From assembly GCF_964340395.1 (NCBI RefSeq), contig NC_135559.1, positions 7,331,259 through 7,351,258 on the forward strand: a stretch of 20,000 nt of DNA, given 5' to 3'. Made by a program: the position numbers and the translations under genes. The DNA is from Glandiceps talaboti. Taxonomy: Eukaryota > Hemichordata > Enteropneusta > Spengelidae. A model generated the notes under the pieces. It had not been told where the DNA came from. It made no database searches and saw only the letters and a program-made list of their open reading frames with translations. Numbering within the stretch: the stretch's first letter is position 1; each line of letters starts with the position of its first letter. Below, piece after piece: positions 1-9,618 of this stretch.

Positions 1-689
1 ATCAAAACATGTATGCAAATATGCCTATCAACAAGACCATGTCCATAGCAGCAGTCAGAACATTATGTATATTGTAAAGATAAAAGTAATTGGTAGGTAT
101 ATGTAAGGGCAGCCTTAATTCTGTTTCCCATGACCCAAACGACCCTAAATGTCTTCAATTAGATGAAAAAAAATTAAATTGACGCCCTCTATGGCAGGGT
201 TAGGAAACCCATGAGTGCGTATCTGAATGAAAATTATTGTTTATCGCTGAAATTTGGCCAAATTCAATAAAACAAACAGTTCAAATGTTCTTTCTGACTT
301 TACTTGCCATTTCTAAGTCATTCAGAATATTAAAATATGATTATGAATTGAAAGTATCACCAACAAGTACTCATAAACTTACTAGTTTTTAAAAACATTA
401 TTTTTTAATTTTTAACAGACTCACAGGCCAATCATTTTTAAGATTTTACAATGGCAAACATAGAATTAAGGGCCATATGTGGATAAACATACAAAAATGG
501 ACAATGTTACATATGCCTGGCCCCAGCAACAGGCCACACCCATAGCAACTTCCAAATGAGGATGTATATTGCAAAGATGGTTAGGCAAGTGGATAAACAT
601 TTTAAAAGGACATACATATGTGCCTAGTAATAAGACCATGCCAACAGTAACAGCAAAATTGTGTATATGTGAAAAATAACAATTGGGAT

Positions 690-797
<108 letters not shown>

Positions 798-912
798 CTG
801 ATGATCGCAACTCCGAGTTACACCCAAGAAAGAGTTCCAGTACTACCAAAACTATTACGCTCTGCCACTGCGGTATAGAGCACTGTCTTATAGCAGATTG
901 ATACTCACCGAG

Positions 913-913
<1 letters not shown>

Positions 914-951
<38 letters not shown>
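914..951. repeat. (TA)n microsatellite, second array
   Basis: About 19 TA units, followed at once by the 'aggcaagtgg' linker of the ~110-bp repeat. A 116-bp non-repetitive segment (798-913) separates it from the first (TA)n array. This suggests that one ancestral TA run was split by an insertion. Confidence 0.95.
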
Positions 952-953
<2 letters not shown>

Positions 954-1418
954 CAAGTGGATGAACATTCAAATTTTAACACAGAGATGCCTAGCAACAA
1001 GACCGTGTCCATAACAACAACCAAATGAATAAGGGTGTAGATGTACAATTGAAAGATAAGAACATGGATGGTTAGGCATTCGGATCAATGCTTTACAAGT
1101 TAATACACACACTGTGGAGTTGTACTACAACTAAAGTTGTGTATAAATTATTTACACATCTGTAAAGTCAAAATCTAGGTCATTCAATAGTGACACCAGG
1201 CTGTATATATACTATATTAGTTTCTACAAATGAACTTCAGTCTACCAAGTGACCTCTTATACAAATCTATGACTGTTTGAATACCGGTATGTATGGAACT
1301 TTAGAAAATGAAACATTGTATAAATTTAATGACGTGTGTGTATCTTAAATTTGTATTTTCCAAATCTATAAATAAAAATAGTACCAATGGCATTGTAGCA
1401 CAACTGTAGTTTTTTAAA

Positions 1419-1510
1419 ATGTTTATCCACACATCTGATCGATGCTATGTATAGGTGTTCATTGGCAGAATGTTTATCCAGTTACCTATCCAACCTTATT
1501 GTTATCCTTT
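1419..1510 (-). repeat. Inverted partial copy of the ~110-bp repeat
   Basis: Read on the minus strand, this segment starts with 'aatattgcaaaggataac', continues through 'ggttggataggtaactggataaac' in pieces, and ends in another 'gtggataaac'. That matches the end-linker-start order of the repeat at 1-1090, so it is an inverted copy. The 1091-1418 stretch between them shows nothing I can assign. Confidence 0.5.
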
Positions 1511-2310
1511 GCAATATTAATGAGTTATTTGCATAATTAGTGATTTTCAGTACTTAGGCTAGATCTTAAGAATGCACACTTAAGGATGCACTCATCCTCT
1601 GGTGTTATATGGATGTGTGAGCTGATTAAAAATATGCACTTCTGATCGCAATAGATATATTACTTAATCGATAAAATAGAGAAAATATCATTGTATACTA
1701 GTACATGTATATTTTTGCATGTCATACCTCTCAGTATCGAAACAATAAACGGTTCATGCATATATTCGGAACAGGTAGCCTGTGGGGGTCAGCTATGAAA
1801 CAGTGATGCGAAGCCCAGGGTTAGTCGAATCTCCACTAAAACTACACCGAGTTGTACGACATTAATACACGTACAATTACTGAAATTTAACTAGCAAATT
1901 ACATTTACCATCTTTGAAACAAGTGCATATGTCCATTGCCCTTTTGTAATAAAACTTGGCAAATCTCATACATAGGGTTCATAGGGTGAACAGATTACAC
2001 TAACCTAGATCGTGGTGGTGTCTGTGGATGGTAGGCTGGTAGCCTGAATGAGAATGAATGGGTACTCTTAGGTAGGTTTTATTTGAGTAGACGTGGTAAC
2101 AAGGACAAAAATAGTTGACAAAACAACTACTTGAGTGGTAGACCTGATTAATATTTTTTTCAAAATTATTGCCTAGTATTAAATTGATTTTACTGGTACG
2201 AAAGAAGAGATTCAGTTGAGGTTAACTATATATACGAAAAGTCAAATTTATCCACCTTTACCCAAACTTTACCCTACCTGTGACCCACCTAACTACCATC
2301 TCTGTCAAGG
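1511..2310. other. No gene recognised
   Basis: AT-rich sequence with frequent stops in all frames. I see no splice-flanked open segment, repeat array or RNA gene here. Confidence 0.5.
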
Positions 2311-2406
2311 GGTAGTACGAGACAAAGTGATACTTTTGACTTCACAGCCCCAGGGGAGAGGTCACCGGAGGTGAATTAAGTCAAAGGTGTCACTTCGTCT
2401 CATACT
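2311..2406. repeat. Long imperfect hairpin (inverted repeat)
   Basis: The left arm 2314-2345 ('agtacgagacaaagtgatac' then 'ttttgacttcac') pairs with the right arm 2371-2406. The right arm reverse complement reads 'agtatgagacgaagtgacac' then 'ctttgacttaattcac'. The loop is about 25 bp and GC-rich. The substitutions between arms are all transitions, with one 4-nt bulge in the right arm. It could be a foldback or MITE element, or a transcribed hairpin. No host gene is evident nearby. Confidence 0.7.
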
Positions 2407-2878
2407 CACCACATTTACACATCCTCTGCTAAAGATTTACCCCGGTTGAAAGACATTGTCAAATATGACATTTCATATAGTGAACTAAACTCTAGTGAAA
2501 GATACAGTGGGTTGAAAATACAGCAAACTCAACTTTTACAGAAGAGGATATGAAAAATGATTTCCAAAGCTACGTTTTATTTATTGATGTAGTAACTAAT
2601 GGATGTGCAATATCATGTCTGGGAGCGCAGAATTTTTCTTTCGACAAGGCGTGAAGGCCAATCTAAAGTTTTGCCTTTATTGAAGGCATTCAGTTTACAT
2701 CTGATATAAACATATTGTTGATCAATAGCATAGCATCAATTGAATCGTTACTATACAAAGTTATGTATTCGAGTGAATAGACCCAATTATTTTTATTCAA
2801 AACTACTCACGCCATTATGTCGTATGCATTGTCTACGTTTCTACTAGTATAGCTATTTGGTTGCCGTTACATGTCAAT

Positions 2879-3110
2879 TCAAAGGAACAACATGAATAGA
2901 CGTGTTCTCCACTGTTACATTTGATTACGTTATTTCATCGAAATTCTAAAATAAAACAATATCAAGAACAATGTAGTATAAAATAAAGATGATAAATTCA
3001 GTATCTGAAGAATATCTTTTATAATATTTCAAAGGAACAATATGAATATATGTATATTTAGTTTAGTTATTCAGCGTGAAGGCACTGTTACATTCGATTA
3101 CGCAACGAAC
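2879..3110 (+). repeat. Diverged direct duplication (~150-bp spacing)
   Basis: 'caaaggaacaacatgaata' at about 2879 recurs as 'caaaggaacaatatgaata' near 3031. In each copy it is followed by 'actgttacatttgattacg' or 'actgttacattcgattacg'. The copies have different short indels between the two blocks. No coding signal was seen. The stretches 2407-2878 and 3111-3934 likewise hold nothing I can assign. Confidence 0.5.
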
Positions 3111-3934
3111 TTTCTCTTGGTCAGTCATGAATAATGGTTGAAAGTAACAGCAGAGACATATTCTAATGTACCACCCAACCCCAACCACCAACCCACCAGA
3201 AAATAGTATCTTAAATCAAAATTTATTGCATTTTTAGCTATCATTCCACGTGTTTTAGTACTCAAATAAAATCTGACATTCAAATCCTCAACGTAAACAA
3301 CATGGAATGTACCCTTCTACATCTTTTGGTAATTCTCATACACAAATAACCTTCATTGCTGGGAATAAGTAGTCACATGCCAACTTGATGACTAAGTCTA
3401 TCTCATTTTGACACCATTGCAAAGTGGGAAATTAATAAGCACTCGTGAAATGCCTTTAACAACTATTCATTTACTTTTTAATATGATATTTCTACAGAAC
3501 ATAGAGGGAGAACTGAATACAGAACAAATAACAAAAACGTTCTAAAGTAGCTGCCATATTGACTTTTTCCATTGCTCTAGAAAATATCTCAATTGGTCAA
3601 AAGTGGGGGTAAAACATTCTGAAGGTTTCTAAAGGTGTTTTACTGAGTGGTGTTTCTTTTCTATCTAATATTTGCAAGAGGTCCAATTTATGTAACTTGT
3701 AAGCTAATATTGAGAGGTAAAATTTCAAATTTTGTGTAGACCTAAACTTGGACTCTATATCCTGTGTAGAATGTACCTATCCAGGATTCAATACTACACA
3801 TTTAGATACGTATTAAAACCAGATGCCAGATCTGAAAAGAAATATTTTTAATGTGTATGTACAGTTGATAACAAGTCACACCAATACGCCGAAATTGGTC
3901 AAAAGGACATATCACTTGGCAAGGGTCGTTCTAT

Positions 3935-4650
3935 GCAATAAATGAATGCCTTTATTTTTTTTACGATGCATGTACCAATGAATGTACATGGCCATTGATG
4001 CTTTTATAGACCCCTTACTGTTATGTGTGTGTTATCAATACACACTTTAAAATGATTAATTGATGTAGTCACAATAACCCTTTCTGGTAAACTGTTCCAA
4101 ATGTCTACGACATATTGACTGTAAAAATATTTATGTATATCCAATCTGGATTAAAATAATTACTAATTAATTACAATGATTTAATTGGTGTAGTAATAAC
4201 AATAACCCTTTCTGGTAAACTGTTCCAAATGTTTATAACATGTCGACTGAAAAAATATTTTGGTATATCCAATTTGGATCTGTCTTTAAATCATTTCAAT
4301 CTATACCCCCTTGTTGTCGAAGTAGATAAAAATACAACTGGATCAAGGAGAATATGGAAATGGAAAAGTTTATACACTTCAAGCAAATCAGCTCTAATTC
4401 ATCTACTTTCTAAAGTTGTCAGTTTCAATATGCGTATTTTACTGCCTCATAATTCAAGCCACCAAGCTGCGGAATCATCCTAGTGAACCGACGCTGCACT
4501 TTTTCCAAAAATGCAATATTCCTTCTCGTATATATGTGGGGAAGACACTGGGAAAGCATAGTCAAGGTGTGGACTTACTAGTGCTTTAAAAGATAAAAAC
4601 CAACCAGAGTATTCATAGTAACTAAAATAATTCATGGTTGGCGTACATTT
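3935..4650 (-). mobile_element. Truncated CR1/L2-like LINE, 3' end of reverse transcriptase
   Basis: Minus-strand translation, allowing frameshifts and stops, gives the C-terminal hallmarks of a CR1/L2-type LINE ORF2. In order they are: FKALVSPHLDYAFPV (about 4585-4545); a frameshift; VQRRFTRMIPQLGGLNYEA (about 4500-4445); LKLTTLESR; RADLLEVYKLFHFH (about 4390-4345); TTRGYRLK; and SKLDIPKYFFSRHVINIWNS followed by LPERV (about 4280-4200). A 3' untranslated part ends near 'aataaaggcattcattta' on the minus strand (about 3955-3935). At least one frameshift and several in-frame stops make it non-functional. The 5' portion, including the catalytic RT palm, is absent, as is usual for 5'-truncated LINE insertions. 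The domain order and the 'WNSLPE' end motif are family knowledge; the clade (CR1 or L2) is inferred. Confidence 0.85.
4051..4283 (-). repeat. 128-bp tandem duplication inside the LINE remnant
   Basis: The segment coding for the WNSLPERV end motif occurs twice. 'aaccctttctggtaaactgt' starts near 4076 and again near 4204, an offset of 128 bp. The two copies have drifted independently (for example 'catattgactgtaaaaatat' against 'catgtcgactgaaaaaatat'). The duplication postdates insertion, since a LINE has one such motif. Confidence 0.85.
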
Positions 4651-5063
4651 TTGAAAGAATAGCAATCAGCAACATCAAACAATACAGGAAATCAAATAAA
4701 CCGGAAGCACCATACATAATATGCAAATGATATACTACCCTTCCCCTGTACAGGTAGGAATGTATAGTCAAAAGGTTGTTATATTTAGTCTGTAGACCTG
4801 GAAAACAACAATCTATGAAATATTACACACCCCTGTGCCTAGGACAGGGTTGTGCACATGTGCCACAGGGGTTGAAATAAGATAAGTTTGAACTTTTTAC
4901 AACACATGGCCATACTTTCAATGAAAAGTCACTTTTTCCAAATATAAATAAATTCCATACATTCCAAGTACTCTAGGTAACATTTTCTGCATTATATATC
5001 ATAGACCCTAGAAGAATGTGTAAGGTCTATGATTATATTGCTACAATCCTTCATACGCTCAAC
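4651..5063. other. No gene recognised
   Basis: AT-rich sequence with scattered stops. No repeat array, RNA gene or splice-flanked open segment was found. Confidence 0.4.
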
Positions 5064-5638
5064 ATGGCAAATTTAGTTAACAGGTTGAACCTCTTAGTAG
5101 AGGAGGCGATCAGGCTAAAAATGTAAACATGTACCAAGAAGGTCAATTCAGGCAAAATAACGAAGGTGAAATAGCAATGAACGATTAGCCGACATCTACA
5201 TCGGATTTTAATCAGATTGGGCACGATGTATACATTGGCCACATATACACAGTGACTGTGGTAAGGCGAATGCTGTTAGGGTCCATTGTCAAAACCAGTC
5301 TGAGCTCAAATAATTAGTATGAAAACAATGCCATAACGAATCTCTCTAATCTACTAGGCAAACCATGAGTAGCCTAGTTCCAATACAGTATCGTTACGAT
5401 TTACACCTCCACTTACAACCACATTGGCATGCAGACTACATGAGTCATAAAATCATAAAATTTCACAGTGTCAGAGGTAAACCCTATCACTACCTGAGTA
5501 GAAAGTAAACAGTATATTTCTTTAGTTTTAGGTACAAGGTCACCAGATCAGTTGTTAATCATGTTGAAGGGTCCAAGAATCCCGGATATACTTTTAAATG
5601 TTAAGTCATTACCGGGAAGAGAAATGAACAAGTGTTAA
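5064..5638 (+). CDS. Candidate small three-exon gene, unrecognised product
   Basis: Three open segments join in phase. Exon 1, 5064-5122, begins with a well-placed ATG (caacATGG) and reads MANLVNRLNLLVEEAIRLK; its donor is AT|GTAAAC, phase 2. Exon 2, 5358-5476, has acceptor 'ctctctaatctactag' and donor AGAG|GTAAAC; it contains SSLVPIQYRYDLHLHLQPHW and leaves in phase 1. Exon 3, 5532-5638, has acceptor 'tatttctttagttttag', reads TRSPDQLLIMLKGPRIPDIL and on to NKC and a TAA stop. The product would be about 94 residues with no signal peptide, membrane segment or family I recognise. A strong but phase-incompatible exon-like segment (5216-5260, acceptor 'ttttaatcag', donor GTG|GTAAGG) lies between exons 1 and 2. 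It may be an alternative exon or a sign that the model is wrong. Phase agreement and purine-N-pyrimidine codons support the model only modestly. Confidence 0.25.
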
Positions 5639-5835
5639 CAGTCCTCGGGCATCGCAATAACATGGAGCATACAGTAACACGTCAACAAATGATTAGCCCT
5701 TATGTAGTAAATGAGGGTCCACAGTACAAGGATATTGTATGCAGTAGATATCGGTACATACAAAACAGCTAATGGCGATTCTCCCCGGGGTTGGTGGGAG
5801 AGTCTAGTGCTAGGATGTACAAGGCTCCCTGTATA

Positions 5836-6245
5836 GTAGTAATAATAACTTTTATTTCATTAGAAAATGGGTGACCCTGTTAGGTCCAGCCTAATCTTCC
5901 CAGGGGCACTTAAATAAGTGTATACAATACAACAAAACAAGGTAACGCAAATAAATATTGAACGACAATAAAAAGTACATGATAAAAAAAACAGAAGAGT
6001 ATATAAAGAGGTAATACTACGCAATCACAGACAGACAATGCAAAAGGCTGGAGAGATTCAGATAAGTGTAGATTTTTTTTTAAACAAGTTAAGTTCGTAA
6101 TACTGATAAGGTGAGAAGGTAAATTGTTCCAAAGTTTGGAGCTTTCAAAACTAAATGACTGAGTATACACGTTGAATATAACGACCACACGCACGACAAA
6201 TGTTAGTAGTTGCGGTGATGACGTCAACATCAGTTGGAATAACTG
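5836..6245 (-). mobile_element. 5'-truncated LINE (CR1/L2/Jockey-type) 3' end
   Basis: On the minus strand 6230-5910 reads open and includes SFSFESSKLWNNLPSHLISI, then TNLTCLKKNLHLSE. This is the conserved extreme C terminus of many non-LTR reverse transcriptases (the 'KLWNSLP' motif followed by a short K-rich helix). Downstream is a short 3' untranslated stretch ending 'tgaaataaaagttattatta' near 5838, typical of a LINE 3' end. The copy is interrupted upstream at the (GA)n array, so everything before the last ~90 residues is missing. It is a different family from the 3935-4650 remnant, because the end motifs differ. Upstream, 5639-5835 holds nothing I recognise. Confidence 0.75.
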
Positions 6246-6260
6246 TCAATTAAACAAAAT

Positions 6261-6460
<200 letters not shown>

Positions 6461-6515
6461 ATTGACGGATACGGAAAATAGTGTATACTCATGCAATTGA
6501 TACAGGGAATAGTGT

Positions 6516-6567
6516 GTCGTAATCATATAGCGATATGGAAATAAGCCACTCTTGCGATTAGTAAGAA
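6516..6567 (+). repeat. 52-bp direct repeat, copy 1
   Basis: 'gtcgtaatcatatagcgata' and the bases that follow, to 'gattagtaagaa', match 7341-7392 with about three differences. The copies are 825 bp apart and flank the CpG-rich segment and foldback described below. Confidence 0.9.
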
Positions 6568-6719
6568 CATGGAAGTATAACCCATGTCGATAATATCGTT
6601 AATGTTGACGTATTTAGCCAACTATATATGAAAGGGGTAAAATTACACTTGTTTCTGTGATCGCACAGGTTCACTCGCCGCGAAAGATCAAGACACGAGG
6701 TTTGAAAGGCAGCCGCCAT
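6558..6719 (-). CDS. Weak candidate first exon in a CpG-rich segment
   Basis: Starting at the ATG at 6719-6717 (taATGGCG), the minus strand reads MAAAFQTSCLDLSRRV and stays open for 53 codons. A possible donor CGA|GTGAAC after residue 15 (near 6675) would make it a short first exon. The surrounding 6655-6860 region is richer in CpG and GC than its neighbours, as promoters of ubiquitously expressed animal genes often are. The second half of the frame is AT-rich and non-coding in character. No downstream exon was found, so the call rests on composition and start context only. Confidence 0.2.
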   Translation of the reverse strand: MAAAFQTSCLDLSRRVNLCDHRNKCNFTPFIYSWLNTSTLTILSTWVILPCSY

Positions 6720-6860
6720 TAGTACAGTACATAAACATGAACTTTCAACCGGCCGTTGTAGTGGGCAAACATTTCCATTTTACCTTCCGTCCCTTCCTAG
6801 TTCCCAAATGTAACAATCTTCCGATAAATCGCGTCGTTGTTACAATCGGAGCATGCCTAC
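6655..6860. promoter_or_regulatory. CpG-rich, promoter-like segment
   Basis: CpG dinucleotides cluster here (for example 'tcactcgccgcgaaagatc', 'caaccggccgttgtag', 'ataaatcgcgtcgttg') in an otherwise CpG-poor, AT-rich region. No TATA box is placed convincingly. It could serve a minus-strand gene starting near 6719, or be a remnant of one. Confidence 0.3.
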
Positions 6861-6888
6861 CAAAGATATTTCTGACGCCATGTAGCTA

Positions 6889-7064
6889 GGGAATTGGATC
6901 GGAGCAGAATGTTTTTCTAACTACCTATTTTGCATATTGTCCTAGCCCTTTATGTAACAGCAGCACATGTTACGGCCGATAGCGGCTCTCCATTTACCAT
7001 GTAAACATATCCAATCACTTTTTTCGGAAGGTAGTTAGAAAAAAAAATATCTCCTCCAATTCCC
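6889..7064. repeat. Foldback element with two paired blocks per arm
   Basis: 'gggaattgga' (6889-6898) and 'tttttctaactacct' (6912-6926) are both found inverted as 'aggtagttagaaaaa' (7029-7043) and 'tccaattccc' (7055-7064). Block order and spacing agree, so the arms are homologous with short unpaired segments. The loop is about 100 bp and includes a smaller hairpin (gtaaca/tgttac near 6954-6972). Confidence 0.7.
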
Positions 7065-7340
7065 CTTGTAATTTTATTATGAGACATAACTGGGGAAACA
7101 AATGCCTGTGTTTCTACCTCAGACTTATGTGTAACGAGTATCCACGACAACACCCCACTATGTCATTAATATGCTAAGCTCGTTCCGGACACCCGGAAGT
7201 TGTTCACACATCGTTAGGAAAGCCAGCTTATCAAGCTTAAAGTAAGCGGTTAATGATTGCAGTGCAAACAGCGGCATTCAACATGTGCTGTTTGATCCCT
7301 CCCCAGTTGTTCTTCCTGTGGGTTATACTTCACATGTTGA

Positions 7341-7392
7341 GTCGTAATCATATAGCGATATGGAAGTAAGCCTGTCTTGCGATTAGTAAGAA
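7341..7392 (+). repeat. 52-bp direct repeat, copy 2
   Basis: Partner of 6516-6567, with about three differences concentrated in one 4-base block (actc against tgtc) and one A/G change. The bases just upstream of both copies are also weakly alike, so the original repeat may have been longer. Confidence 0.9.
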
Positions 7393-7521
7393 TGACAATG
7401 CGTATTTTCAGCCACTTCGCACCAAATATAATGTCTCAACTTTCTACAAAAATACTCAGTAGCACGTGTGGGAATGAATAATATCTAAGAACCTAAAATG
7501 ATTATGTAAAAGTGAACTTAC

Positions 7522-7558
7522 ACTGAACATCGTCAGGAATACCTGCAGCAGTTGCCAT
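7522..7558 (-). CDS. Likely first coding exon of a minus-strand gene
   Basis: The minus strand has an ATG at 7558-7556 in good context (taagATGGCA), reading MATAAGIPDDVQ. After one further base (phase 1) comes a consensus donor GTAAGT at 7521-7516. Upstream (about 7560-7610) the sequence is unusually CpG- and GC-rich ('gaccgcaccacgcc', 'ccgtcaccgcactctcgg'), consistent with a promoter or 5' untranslated region. Twelve residues are too few to name a family. A short start followed by a cysteine-rich domain would be possible if the next codon is TGT or TGC. I did not find a convincing next exon at lower coordinates in this window. Confidence 0.4.
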
Positions 7559-7894
7559 CTTAAAATACCGTCACCGCACTCTCGGACCGCACCACGCCTT
7601 TAGTTGAGTTTGGTTGTTGTCAGATCAGATACAGTATATAGATATCGCAATTATCATAAAAACAAAAGAATGTAACTTTGAAAGATACACGTACGAGGCG
7701 CTGTTATTTAGATGTATCTGGCGTGTTTGTCGACATAACTTGAAAGGCATCAACTTTAAATTTGATGATCTCTTTAAAGTGGCCATATGGATGATGATAA
7801 TATGTATTTACGTTATGTTGTCATTTTTTTCTGGTGAAATAACGTTCAATTCAAATTTATATTTTAATGTATCCTTATCCTTCTGGTGGGTCAT

Positions 7895-7999
7895 AGTGTC
7901 GTTGCCAGACTCGTGACAAGTCCCTCTCTTCTCGTGGCTTAGCTGCTTGGCATACATACAAACATCATGGACGATTGTCACGAGTCTGGCAGCGAGACT
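7895..7999. repeat. Inverted repeat with perfect 17-bp core
   Basis: 'tgccagactcgtgacaa' (7903-7919) is perfectly inverted at 7975-7991. The pairing extends to about 25 bp per arm with two mismatches (7895-7919 with 7975-7999). The spacer is 55 bp. The compact structure fits a small foldback or MITE relic. The stretch 7600-7894 before it and 8000-8300 after it hold no gene I can support. Confidence 0.8.
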
Positions 8000-8301
8000 A
8001 GTTGGGTCACAGACCGGGCAGGATCGACGATCCTCCTTTATCTATAATAACCACCGACAGTGAGTCAGACCATTTATTAGACCCACAGCGAATGTTTACA
8101 GAGGGGATTAAGATCATTAACACCATATGCGTACACTTTAGTGGATTAGCTGATGTCAGATAAAGATAAAGCAGTGAAACTAACACACTAGTCATATATA
8201 GGGTCTGTTTTTGATATTATAGTCTCGTCTTTATTGGGTAAAGTAGGTATAAGAAATACACATGTAAAAATATAAAGAAAACGTTAACTGTTCATATTCT
8301 G

Positions 8302-9156
8302 TAATATAGTTAATCTGCGTGTTTGTAATCAGTAATTACAACAATAAATAGATAGAGAAGCAGAGAATGAAATGTAAGCAAAAGTAATTTCTTACAACAC
8401 AAATTTAAAAATAAAACACGCATATTGCTACAGAATCAAAACATGGATTGGTATTGTTAGCCTGGTAAGGGGAGAACCATTTGATTCCTTGGGGGGGAAA
8501 AGGAGGATTTGGGGAAAAACAATTGTCGGCAGGGGAAGGAGAAAAAAAATAATTTGATCCCGTAATGGCTTGAGAAATAATTTGTTCCAACAGACAGAAG
8601 AAAAAAAAAATTGTTGCAATGTTCTACAAAATTGGTAACTGAGAAAAAAAATTGCATTTCTTCTGTATATGGAAAAAATAATTTGATGCAGGACTGACAA
8701 TAGAAAAAATTGCTGTCACAATGATGGGAACAAAATTGCTGTCATACCCACTTCCTCCCCCCCCCACAAATCAAATGGTTCTCCCTTAATATAGATGCCC
8801 GTGAGAAAAGGATTATTCAATTTTTACTATGTTATTTTTGTAATTAAGAAGTGCTACAATACGTAGCTTTTTTTGAAAGTGGTGTCAATTTTACAAAATT
8901 TTGCAATTGCAATTAATCAAACTATTTATACATGGCAATGTTTCAATGTATGGGACAATGTCTTACGCATGCGTAGACTGGACGTGACGTAATGATTATT
9001 GTGGTTATGCAATTTACCGACAAATCACTTTCTTACGTACATGCAATAAGGCACAGGAAGGGGGACTGTGACTAACTGTTTACATCTTCTTTTTTCTTTT
9101 TTATTTAATTTTGTTGTTGTAATTAGTGATTACAAACACACAGATTAACTATATTA
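8302..9156. mobile_element. Inverted-repeat-bounded element, ~855 bp
   Basis: The left arm 8302-8348 ('taatatagttaatctgcgtg' then 'tttgtaatcagtaattacaa') is inverted at 9110-9156 with about four or five differences over 47 bp. The interior has no long open frame, so this is non-autonomous (MITE or foldback-like) or an inverted duplication. A second, distinct inverted-repeat element (8470-8785) lies inside it. I found no clear target-site duplication. Inside, near 8964-8980, are a 'tacgcatgcgta' palindrome and 'gtgacgtaa', which resemble transcription factor sites but may be chance. Confidence 0.6.
8470..8785. mobile_element. Nested foldback element with poly-G/poly-C subterminal tracts
   Basis: Termini 'gggagaaccatttgatt' (8470-8486) and its exact inverse (8769-8785) are each followed internally by a homopolymer, G7 at 8491-8497 and C9 ending at 8765. 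The interior is a run of irregular ~25-35-bp units that each start with an A-run and 'aattg' or 'aatttg' ('aaaaacaattg', 'aaaaaataatttg', 'aaaaaaaattg', 'aaaaaattgctgtca'). Open frames here, rich in Phe and Ser on the minus strand, are repeat translations rather than genes. Confidence 0.7.
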
Positions 9157-9440
9157 TTTCAAATTGTATTTTCCTGTATTAAAAACAGTACAATCAAAAG
9201 TTAAGAAAACATGAAAACATTTCGTTTTGGCATATTACTACATGATGCACAGCAAAGCTTGAGATGCGTGACGTGTATGATGTCATGTTGCCCCTGACAA
9301 CCAACGTCGACTTGTAAGCATAACGCTCTGGCACGCCGAGTTAGTAAAGGTTATATTATTTGATAACACTTTGCTTGATATTTGTTTGTTTAGCTCTCAT
9401 TGACAATCCTTTAGTAAAAAAATATGCTAATTAGGCAATT
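9157..9440. other. No gene recognised
   Basis: AT-rich spacer. It has a small cluster of 'gtgacgtg' and 'gatgtcatg' motifs near 9268-9285 but no open segment with splice sites and no RNA gene. Confidence 0.4.
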
Positions 9441-9600
9441 AAGTATGAACTGAAATGAATTGAATTGAATTGAAGGTAAACATTTATACACTCAAGCACA
9501 TAATAAAATACAAGGTATAAAAATCACTGAGGATAACACGTACAAGTAATTTTAAAAACACTTATTTTAAAACTGTATATTTTTTGTATCAAAAGCCATG
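9441..9600 (-). mobile_element. Possible LINE 3' tail ending in (TTCAA)n
   Basis: The minus strand ends '...tataaatgtttacc' followed by 'ttcaattcaattcaattca' (about 9475-9447). A short pentanucleotide tail directly after a 3' untranslated stretch is a common LINE (CR1/L2-type) terminus. No reverse-transcriptase coding remnant is visible upstream, so this is a weak call; a plain (GAATT)n microsatellite is the alternative. Confidence 0.3.
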
Positions 9601-9618
9601 TCAAATCTTTTCTGCACC

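Noticed and set aside
6950-7153. Minus-strand 67-codon frame
   Set aside because: Lies in the foldback loop and arm; no splice sites, family or codon pattern.
8405-8700. Phe/Ser-rich frames on the minus strand
   Set aside because: They follow the irregular internal repeat of the nested foldback element and have no start or splice context.
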